64,000 nt of DNA from NCBI GenBank assembly GCA_030549495.1, contig JAUIRK010001052.1, positions 62,001-126,000 on the forward strand. Reading direction: 5' to 3'. The stretch is from Nectonema munidae (lineage: Eukaryota > Nematomorpha > Nectonematoida > Nectonematidae). The notes under the pieces were generated by a model. It made no database searches, was not told the DNA's origin, and saw nothing but the letters and a program-made list of their open reading frames with translations. Of the stretch, positions 36,901 to 48,900 are shown one piece after another. The translations under genes were made by a program, and so were the position numbers. How positions within the stretch are numbered: the stretch's first letter is position 1; each line of letters begins with the position of its first letter.

Positions 36901-39900
36901 TGCTAGAAAAGTGGCTTCAGAACAGTGTAGTGTGTGATGTTAAAACACACCACCGTCATCAGTTGGGGTCATCACAAGTTACATACATAGATATAAGGAG
37001 TCAGGAAACACCCATCTACTAATTCCTTTTTTGTTTTCGTATTGTTGTTCGGACCAACACATTCGTACATGAAAAATTGTATTTGTTTATGCTATGAAGA
37101 TTATTTTTTTTGTGCAATTTTTTTTTTATAAATTTTTACTAATAAAGTCAAAATCATTTTTACTAACAGAGTTGTTGCAACGTGATTGATATTGAGCATG
37201 ACGAAGAGAGTTTCATACATAATCTTGTAAGGGTACCTTCTTTTTTACAAAAATCATTCAACTGCGCTGTTTTAGCGTTTTACTCTTTAGTTATCAAATT
37301 CTAACCAACAAAGAAACAAATACACGTAAAATTAACTATATCATACATAGCTTATTAACAATAAAATTAACCAATTAATAGAACAAAATAAAAAAATTTA
37401 TCTACAAAAAGCAATTAACAAACTAAAGAACAACTAACAATTACCAAAACTAAACAAACCAACAATAAAAGTAATTATTAAAAATTTATATATTATTTAA
37501 CTTTTAACTAATTCATTAACAAATTTTCAGACTATTTAATTGAATTAACTAAGTAATGATTTAAAAAGTTAATTATTCGTCAAGCTATTTGACAACTTAC
37601 AAACAATTTAATTCATATCTCGCTCCTCGCCTGAGATTTATTTTGCCCCCCCCCTGGAATTCCCTTGAAATTATAAATATATGCACTTTCTTATAGTCCC
37701 AGTCTCATTAAAATCAGTTTGTCTTTTTTTAGATCGACTTTAATGAAATCATAAATGATTTTGATTAAAAATGAAGTGTAAATCATCCAATATTAAATAA
37801 ATAAGTTGACGGTTCATTTATGAATTATAAAAATGCGGTCGGCTAAATTTAAGCATTTACCTACTGAGAAACATCTTTCTATTGAAACCAAGTGCAACCG
37901 AATACAGATAAAAAGTTGAAATTCAAAATCTAAAGTGCCCACTTTTTAAATGTTAACGCGACTTATATGCTTTGAATGAAATAGAGAAATAGATAGGTCA
38001 TTTTGTTTAATGTCTTGTGGCTATACCATAATTTCCTGAAATAGTTTGAAATTTGACACCTGCAGTAAATGCATTCCTCTCAACTCAAGTTAGTATGTGC
38101 ACGATTGTTTTCGGCTCTTCGCATTATTCATCCTTACTTGCAAGCTTCAATCTTTGGTAGAGGCAATTTTATTTTTGAACACAAATTCATTATAATTAAA
38201 ATGTTCTGATCTGCGTTTAATTTTCACTTCGTTTTATATTCAGTCTAATTTTATTTTATTTATATGCTTTATATCTAATAATTGAAAAGTAAGAATTTTC
38301 GAAACTGCATTTCCGCTGATGCTTCATGGTGGCAGTCGTGCCAAATGAATTCATGAACTATGGAGCCGAAGCCGCTGTCACCAGTTTCAAAACAATGTCT
38401 GCTGAGTTGAACCGTAGCCAAAGCAATTTCAAGCCAACTCCCTATCCCTGCTCAAAGTGCTAAAATATTGTGTATAAGAAAATAGAGAGTTTTTTGTATG
38501 CTTCTAATTGATTGTTCTCTACATTTTTATTATAGGAAATGGATTTGTCTTGAACCCTTTGCGTTGATCATTTGCAAATTTTATTGTCGCAGGAAAATAT
38601 AATAGATAACTTGTTAGCAATATTTTTTTTTGCTTTTTTCGATTATTATCGATGATAAACCTGCCTGTATACAGATTGTGAATAGTATGTATCAAAAAAG
38701 AAGACTCTTTTTATGCATATTATTTTTCTTTTAATAGCATATTTTATTGCATGTTGGCCACATCTGTTTATGTTTTTGAATGTTCTTATTGCTGAGTTAA
38801 TGGAAATACGATTTATTCTTTAATGAGCAATAAAAAGTACCCGAATTAATGCAACAACCAAGATTATAGTTTGTGATTGATTTTTGCTTTACAAGAATAT
38901 TTTCTTTCAAAATTTGTTGTGTTCTTGTCATTTTTTTTTATCTAAATCACTTTTCCTTTATATTTTCAAGGAACCACGTGATCCAGCATCAAATTGTTTT
39001 GCTACACACTTCTTCAAAAAATAAAGATTCTGATAAGGAAAATACTTCCATTAAATATGACGTATTATTTCACTTTATTTTAAGCTTCCATATCCAAGTC
39101 CGTATAGGGTTTAAGACTTTTTCTCTGAATCACATGCGCTATCTATCAGATTATATGTGATGTTTGTAGATACAGCGCAACAAATAAGAAAAATGTTAGC
39201 CCATTTCAACCAAACACTTTTAATTTGCGCCAACTACTTATTGATTTTTATACCAAATTACTTAATCTTGGATTAAAGGAGTTAAAAGTCCTTATATTTT
39301 TCCTCTTTTATCCATAACCTATAGGAAAAAATAATAAATACAAAAAAGTTGCGCAAAGAAGTCTATAGGCAACTGTTATCGCCTTATTTTCTCATTTCTT
39401 GATAGTGTATTGAATTTTAACATGACTAAGCACGATTTTGCTTATTTTGGCGATATTTTTTCTAGATTCAATGAGATTAACTATTTGTTTCAGTGCATAA
39501 GTTTAATTTGATTAGGGGTAAATCAAAGACTGTTGCTCTAATTTTCAAGCTTGCACATTTTCTGGTGAATAATGTGCCATAAGAATTGTAACAATTTTTA
39601 ATTCCCAGCCAATCTTCCTCCCATATTTTATTGACCACTTCATTTTTCTGGAGAAAATAATAAGGTTTAAAAAATATTCAATGATATGTTGGAATTGTAA
39701 TTCTCAGTCTGGATTAATTCATCTTGTAAGTAAGAATTGATTACATTCAAAAATGATTATAATGCAATATTCCAAGTCATTAATTTTGAACTTTACGAAA
39801 AAAATAAAAAATATTTAATTGTTTCCTGACAACATATTTAATGGATATGGTGATAGATAATAATCTATGATGGAACCCCTTAGATATTGTCAAAAGAATG

Positions 39901-42900
39901 GATCTAAAAATTCGCCTTACCAATATTGAACCAAATACAGAAAATCTGTTCTCAAACTTTCACCAGCTTTGTATATAAGGAGCTTCAGTTTTTAAATACT
40001 GACTCACGCCCTCAATAACCAAACCATAAAACAGGTTCTGGTTTACCTACTCAACAAAATTCAAAATAAGTTGAAAGGTTGAAAAATCAGTGCTACAAAA
40101 TCATTTTTTTATTCTGGTGATCATATTATACTAAAAAGAATCCTGTTTGCCATTAAGATCTTTAGTATATCCTTATGAGATTCCAATGTTTGGAAAAGGT
40201 TTTAAAAACTCACTTTTCTTAGGCTTGATTCAGTTTCAAATCTAACTTTCCCATAGTTATATACACGCGGAGCAATACTAAAAAATCAATGTACCTCTAC
40301 TCTTAATCTTTTTAGCAGTGCAAATTTTGCTGAATGCAAATAATTTTGTCGCATTTTTACTTTCTTGTCTTTTCAATGAATATCACCATACTTTATTTTT
40401 GGAGTTAATCTGTTGCTTCTTGAGGTATTCTCCTAAGTACCTTTTTTGACTAGTTTTTCTAATTTTTGAAAATTATTTAGATGTATTCCTATATTTAATA
40501 GATAATAACCTGTGTGAGTATTTTATCAAGCATACTCTATCTCGTATATTCCGTTATGATACTTTTTGATTTCCTTTCACCAGAGTGTTCCTATCGCACG
40601 CTTTCCACACACCTGTTTTCTATGCGCCAAAATTTGAGCAGTTAACATTAAAATACGCCCAAGTTTAAAATATTTTAAGCGATATGGCCTTAGCTCACTA
40701 ATCCGTTACCCAAACGATCCGAGAAAAAACAGAAGACATTACGAAATTGGATTAACTGTCAGGGTCACTTGAAGATAACGCTCTTATCAAATGAATCAAA
40801 GTGATATAATTTGAAGCTGGGCTGAATTCATAAATTTGTTTAGATAGCTTGGGATCCACAAATCGATAGTTGGTGGCATGATGAAATGAGCGACTCTCAT
40901 GATACCTGTGAGTGCACTTGGCTCAATGCCGAAGATCCTCTCTTCATTCTTTACACGAGGTAGTATAATATTTTTGGTATTTGTAGAATAATTTTTTTAG
41001 TTTAACGCCTACTTTTAATTAACTTTTTTCAGCATTGTTTTAACTTAAGAAAATCGAAATTCAATATGAAGAATTTTGAATCCAGATTCTAATGAGAAAA
41101 CATTTGTATTTTGGATTTATGATAAACTTTGTTAATCTTTTGATTTCATTTTTATTGCTAAAAGAAGTTTTGAGTAAGTTTAAGTAAACTAATAATCATT
41201 GGCATTTGATTCAATCTATTACATTATTTCAATGTTTTAATCGCTTAGCTAAATTTATTAGTCTAATATATTTTCTCATAAGTTATCTGTAAAAGCGTTT
41301 CATTTTAAAGGGAGAACTAACTATAAAGCTATTACCATTTTAGCACTAGACTATTTTTTGTAAGATTTACAACCTTGTTCTTATATTTAATTTTATATAA
41401 CATCTTCAAGGGCCTATAAATATTGAGCTGTTGTTTTAAACATAATGTAGATTGTAGTGCACACTATTGAAAAAGTGTTTTCTTCGTCCATAGAACTTTG
41501 CTATCTTTTCATTCATTTATAAAAGGTAATATAATACATTTATCATTTATATCAGAGGCGCACATCCTCAAAATTTTGCGATGCAAACTTTTTTTTTATC
41601 ATTTTCAAAATATATTATAAAAGAATTTTTGTCCAATGAACACACCACCATTGTTACCCGGCATGAACTTGCACTGTATCTATAAGCTCTCAAGCCCACC
41701 ATAACTGCGGATAACTACACTAATTTTATTAAGTCAAATGACCTTGTTTGTAATTCTGATTGCATCACTAATTTCTAGTTCAGTGGTTCTCAAAATGAAA
41801 TCTGGGATGTCCTAGGGCAGTGATGGCGAACCTTTTTTATGCTGCGTGCCAAAAAAAACTTATTGTCTCTCAAAAAAAATTTCTGCGTGTCAGATTAAAA
41901 AGAGTTTTTTTATTTGGAAAAAACATTAAAAAAACGAAAAAACAGTTGATATTTTTTGTGTATCTGATTATTAGTTCAAATTTACAGGAAGTGAGATTAT
42001 TATTAGAAAGAAAAAACGTTCTTTTAAATAAAATAGAAGTAAGATATTAAACTGAGGCAAGAATAGTAACTTTTAAAACACTTACCACTTTACTAAAAAA
42101 ATCAATTTAGCTATAACATATTTATTGAATGAATGCAAGCTGAACAAAATATTTGAAGCACTTTTTAAGTACTATTAAAGTTGGAAGAAAAAAAAGAAAA
42201 AAAATTTCAAAATTTTCATATGATTTAAATTTTTATATTTTTCAAGCGTGCCATTTAAAATCTCTTTGCGTGCCACAGGTTCCCCACCACTGCCCTATGG
42301 GATCGCGGAGCAGTTACATTGGACCGAGAAGGGGATATTCAGTCGAGCAACATATTGCACCCATATTGGGTCATTTGCGAGTTTTATCATTAAGTTACAT
42401 TTAAACGAATAAAAATGTTGTTTTACTGCATTAACGTCTGGTTTTAAAGATGAACCTAAGTGTCTTTTGTGTTCTGAAGTGTTAGCATACTTTTCTTAAG
42501 ACCGGCGAGTGAAGCCTGCACTGAAAATGAAGCACTCGAGTTTAGTAAATCTAACTATTCACTATTTTAAACGTCAAGCTGAACGATTGCACAAATCCAG
42601 GTTTGATAACATAGGAATGTTTTTGCAAAATATTAAGTGTGGTTTGAAATCCTTCTATAAAGTTTTAAGAAAATAACTGTTGTCAAGAAGTCCCACAAAT
42701 TAGGAGACAGTTGATATTTTTTGGCTGCAAAGATACCATATTAAATGTACTAAGAAGTTGTGAACTTGTAAAGTTGAAGCATGAGCAATTTCTGCAAAGC
42801 AAACCAGACATGCATGTAAACTGTTTTGATGTCTGTTTTCCTATATTTCTATCATTTTAGTAAATATATTTGAATCTATGAATTCTGTTAAGCTTGCGTA

Positions 42901-45900
42901 GATAAGAAAAATTTTGCTCGATTTTCGAACATATTTTTTGATGAAAAGAAGATTTTATCAATAAAGATGTCCTGGCGGCCATAAAACACTGTGTAGATTA
43001 ACCAAAAAATTTCTCTTTATCTCTTACCTAGAAAAATTTGACAAATATCAATTTATCAAAAACCCGTCTATAATCTCGATTGGTAATAATCTGTCCTCAG
43101 AAGACTTCTTAATTCAAGAACAGTTTTCTGATTTGTTTAATGATTGAGGAGGTGCAAAATAAGTTTTTTGTAAAATGTCTCGTAACGATTCTTCGATTGA
43201 AATTGGAAAGTCCTCCTATACTGATGTTGCAAAGATGGCTCTGAAAGTTCTGATCGATTTGCCACTACATATGAGTGTGAGCAAGCGTTTTCCATACTAC
43301 TTAATATTGAAATCAAATCCCTAAACAGAAAGGAAGTGAGTAATGATATGAGAGTTGCATTCGCCAAAACAGAGCCAAACTTAGACAAAGCACATGCATC
43401 CATCCTATGACATTATATATTATATACTATTTTATCATACGATCTTGCTGATTATGCGACCCTTAAATCTTTCCGCCTAAAACATTCGCCTACATGCAAG
43501 TTTTTTAAGAGAAAGATTACATTAGCCTTTTTGATAACAAGAATTTTATATTAAAAAAAGAAAGCTTTAACTTCATAAATTCTTTCTTTTTAGATTTTAC
43601 GAAAGTTTTCTTCATTTCGTTACTTACAGTAAAGTATGTTTTCGCTCATTTAAAATTTACAGATACGAATATTTTTGAAAGTAATGCATCCTAAAATATC
43701 TGAAAATATTATTTCCAGAATTTGATCAATATGAACTAACTAATATAAATATATCTTAAGACTTTTATTTAATAAAACCTTTGAAATATTCTTAAATTTC
43801 TATTTCCTTTAAACATTTTCTATGCAAACACAGAAAATGTATACAGTATAGCCGATTTTTAATCACTTTTAAAATACTTACTGAATCAAAAAACTTTGGA
43901 ATATTTCGATACATTTTATAAATAGATAGTGGTTGAACTTTTCGTTAAAAAATAGGACAGGACTTCGTAATGATATTTTTTATTTGTATGCTTCTCTAAC
44001 TCTTTTAAAGATGTGTTTGTAAAGAAAAGGCAATAACAACGCTTTTTTATTCTCAGATTGCTCTTAAAATTATTTTGAAAAGTTGTGTTTCTAACATAGA
44101 TCTTTTTTCTTGGATTGACTTATACTAGGTGCTTTTACTCATTGGTCAGATTAGATGACATGGCTTTTGCCATCTTGATAAGTCTAAAAGTTTGTTATTT
44201 CTTTAATTTTTATTATAAGCAATAAATATTTACATTTTTCTAAATATTATTTAGTGGTTCCACTGGGACACCTAAGGGTGTTCTGCACACGTTGGGAGGC
44301 TATATGGTGTATGCATCTACTACTTTTAAGAATGTCTTTGATTACCAACAAGATGATATATATTTTTGCACTGCCGATCTGGGCTGGATCACAGGGCATA
44401 CCTATTTGCTTTATGGTCCACTTCTAAATGCTGCAACCAGTCTTATAGTAAATTATTCTTTGCACTGAAACTTGAGAGCCTACATCTTCTTGCATTTTAG
44501 TTCGAAGGAATACCAACTTATCCAAATTGCGAAAGGTACTGGGATATTTGCGAAAGGTTTAGAGTATCAAAGTTTTATACGTCTCCAACAGCTATTCGTG
44601 CCTTAATGAGATATGGCGAAGACAAAGTAAAAAAGTGAAGCTTAATCATTTCATTTTGTCTTCTCATTTTATAACTGTCGCTGGAATCGATTCTTAGATA
44701 CGATTTGTCATCTCTTAAAGTGTTGGGTTCTGTAGGCGAGCCGATAAATCCGGAAACTTGGCATTGGTACAACGCTGTCGTTGGTAACAAAAGGTGTCCT
44801 ATTGTTGACACCTACTGGCAGACAGAGACGGTTTTTACTTTATTTTTCGATTTATCCTATTGTATTGTATTTTTAGGGGGGACATATTTTAACTCCGATA
44901 CCGAACGCCATAACAACCAAACCAGGCTCTGCCGTAAGTCTGTGTGCTTAAGATTACTCTTAAATATTTGCACTATTTGCAGACGTTGCCTTTTTTTGGT
45001 GTCGTTCCTGCAATTCTAGATGAGAATGGCAAAGAAATAGAAGGAGAAGGTGAAGGATTTCTCGTAACTCTTTAAATATATTTTTGAGAAGGTAGCGTCA
45101 AATTTTGACAATTGAAATGCAACAGAACATTGCTTTCAATTACATTTTTTTTAGCAGTTAGTGATCTTGTAAAAATTCCCCTAGCATGTAAAGTAGTTAA
45201 ATTAGGTTGTTATATATTTTAGAAAATTAAACTAATATAAATAAATCATCTAACTTAGTTGTTTGTGTTTCGTGTTTTTGACGTTACAATCGAAGTAATT
45301 AACTCTACTCGAATCCTTCAAAATTTATCTGAATCCATCTGAATCAACTTTTCAAAGATCACTAAATAAGGTATATTAAAAATGTATAATATTTAAGATT
45401 CTGTCAAGCTTCACAAACTTATCTCCATACTTCCTCAACATTAACATCTCTTTCAACTTGTTAATAACTTGTGAAGTTCTTGTTGAACGACAAATATCTC
45501 GTTCAATCAATAAAATTTTGTTCCTTTTATTTTCACCTAACATATATTCTAAACAAAATGGAACAGCCTGATTTTCATCATATTAAAGAGTTAGAATAAT
45601 TGAAACAAAAAGTAAAATTAATAGAAAGGAATTAAGTCGATTTAACTAATGACTATACTGCTTCTGAACTTATTTAGATAGTGTATACATGCATTTATAT
45701 TTGCAACATTTAGAGAATACTAATTCTGCTCTTTGATCTTATAGTTAATTTCTCTTTTGGTAACCGCACTATTGACCCTTGACAACTGTCTCCGGATATA
45801 TTTAATAAATCTAATCCTTTTAAAAAATGTGACTAATTGTAGAGTTAGTGCTTTTTATATTTAAATTGTATAGCTCAAGATTTGAAATTATTGTTTAATA

Positions 45901-48900
45901 ATTATTTTTTGATATTTTTTATTTTTTCAATAGTTAAAATGTTTTTTAAAATTTTTTTTTTAAATAATGTTATAAATTTAATATTGCTAGTTGTTGCTGG
46001 ATATTTTACACGGATATTAAGAGGTTATGAATCGAAAATATAATACGACAGTATAATTTAAAATTCATGATTTTTCATTAACATCAAATTTTGTCGTTTA
46101 GTCGCAGTTATTATAGTAGTTTTGCTCATTATTATAATTATTTATATAATCTCTCGGATAAAGGATTTAGAGGCAAAATGTTAAAAAACTAAAGACTAGG
46201 AACTAGTTTCCCCAAAATTTAATTTAGATAGGATAGAGTCAGAACGCTCTTCAATTGCTGAAATGTAACATTTCAATGCATTTGTTTCAGGTGATTAAGC
46301 AAGCGTGGCCAGGCATCATAAGAACGGTGTATCAATGCCACGAGAGATTTCAAAATGGCTACTTCAAACAATTTCCTGGATACTACTTCACTGGAGATGG
46401 TATTTTTTCCTTGTTATTTGTCCACAGAGTCATAGTCAGAATGAAGTTTAAGTGTGAACTCGAAAAATATTGAACTGTCTAATACCTAATAATTCGATTT
46501 TTAAAATCAAGACATTGTACCTAACTATTTTGATTACTCAATACTCATATATATTTTTTCAAGTTTATTAGCACTTTTAAATTATAAAATGGGTTAACCT
46601 ATATTCGATGATTCCTTTCATTTTAACTTTTAATCTCAAATATGAATGTATATGCGTTATTTGAACATAAATATATATGTTCTGGGCCTGCTAGTTTTTG
46701 CTATAATATTAACTGACACATGTATTATATAAGAGTGATTCAATGGAATAATCAGATTTGTTGGTGCAGTGGTGTAAAGGTAAAGGTAACATGGGTGTTT
46801 TTTTAACGAGAAGGCATAGATGAACCGTGTGTATCGAACTATGTGGAAAGGAGGATTGATGCGGGATCGAACCCAAGATCTTGAGTTATCGAAACCCAGT
46901 AGCTGACCATCCTTACTCAGTGTATCACGGAGGACTCAACAACGTCATGTTTGGTCGCTATTTATTTTGGCCTCGTAACTTTTTGCGCTAAACTTATAAA
47001 ATAAAAATTTCCATTCTCATCGTCACCATATGTTGGTGACCAAAACAGAAGAGGTAATGGAAGAAGAAATGCTACTTGCGGCTTGCAGTCTTTAAATACC
47101 TAAAAATGATAAGATTCTGAAATATTTTAATCTCAAAGTATTAATAAGTTTTTTGCTTTCATAACCCCATTTAAAATATTATTATATTTCTGATTCGATA
47201 CTTTATTTAGTTTTTTCCCATGTGAAATATGGCTTACGGATTTTGTTTTATAATAATCAAGTTTTTGTTTTTTTTTGTATGCTACTTTTTCGCAGAAGCT
47301 TCTGCCAACCTTGAGCCTAAATGCAAGATATATCGATAATAATTTTCTAATTAATTGAAAAAATCTCTTTTTAGCTTTATTTCAAATATATTTTTTTCAT
47401 ATTTTGATAATAATTTCATTAAAAACAAACTATCTTTTTGAATATATTTAAATGATTTATTAGTATACAATCAAACCTGTATTGAGAGAACACCTAAAGG
47501 AGCGTTGAAAAGCGTTCTTTGTGAAGAGATGTTTGCATATACAGGTCGAATAATCTCAATCACGATTATTTGAAAGGAATTGAAATTGGTCGCTATAGAG
47601 AGATGGCCATTTAATAGAGGTGATCGTTAAGTAGAGATGAATCAAATATCCGCAAAAAATTTCCATCCCTTAACATCCTCATTCGCGGATCATTTAAGTT
47701 TCAACATCCACAATTTTGAAACATTTTCTTTTTTTCTATATGCCGCAAAGTGTCCAGGATTTTTGAATTTTTACTTTATCCAAAAATTTTATGATAAGTA
47801 CGTCTTTATGGTAACACATATAGTACATTGACATCTCTCTAAATTTTTAAGAGGTATAAAACAACTTTCGTTTAGTTAGAATAACAATTATGATATCCTT
47901 TTCTGCTAAAAAATTAATTCGCGGATACTAAAAATTTGACATCCGATACATCCCCATCGTTAAGACAGATTTGACTTCATTCAAAAATTATATTCTCAAA
48001 ATTTTAACAAAATCAAAACAATTCCTTTTATATACGAAATAAAATATTTTTTATTAGTTTGTAAAATGGATACATATTACAATTTGTATTTCAAAGCACA
48101 TTCTTTTATTATTTTAGTCAATGCTAATAATAATAATATATTTGATGAAAATAATAATGGTGAAGAAGTTGATTACGATGAGAATAATAATTTTAGCGAC
48201 AAAAAGTCACACGCCCAAACAGACTCGCACAAATAGCCGCAGTCCGCCACCCATTACAAAAATATTCAGTGGACTGTGTAAATGAATGGACTGTGCTTCG
48301 ACTCTCAGTGGAGGCAATGTTAGTTAATACCAGAGCTGGGAGAGTTGAAGGAAAAATATCTAACTCAGATTCGGACTCCTAGTATTTACAAAAATCTGAC
48401 TTCGACTGTGAATACTTAAAAAAACTTGATAAATTCAACGCAGTCTTCACTTCTGACTTCAAATAAAGAAGGGTCACTCATGCTTACATTAATTAAACTA
48501 CTTTTTTTCTTTATTTAAAATTACTAAAAAAATTATTTTTTATTACTTAAAAAACGACTCCGGCTTCAACTCATAAATTTTATTGGATACGGACTCTGAC
48601 TCCCCAACAACTTCACAATACAACCTTCAATTCAATGTATATTAGTTGGCTGGCAAGTCAACAGGGAGACAAAAAATACGCAGAAAAACCTTGCCAGACC
48701 ACTTATATATGTGAATGTTGAAAATTTGATGCTTTGTGTACTTTGTATATTACATATTCCCTATATGGTGTTCTGTTGTTTCCTATGGTTTTGCCAAAGC
48801 ACCATTTATTTTGTTTTACATTTCAAATTTATTTATTCATTTTACATTTTTACACATTTGCTCATAAACTTAATTGTGATATGCTACCTTTGTTGGAATA

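Larger units (their letters stand above)
40960..44254 (+). other. ACSS2 intron 7 (3.3 kb)
   Basis: Dominated by a SCAND3/ZBED-like hAT element (41553-43430) that carries a 475-bp MITE (41818-42292). The remaining 800 bp before exon 8 is AT-rich and unassigned. Confidence 0.8.

Noticed and set aside
43137-43403. 88-codon minus-strand open frame in intron 7
   Set aside because: It is the antisense shadow of the hAT dimerisation domain encoded on plus at 43240-43410.
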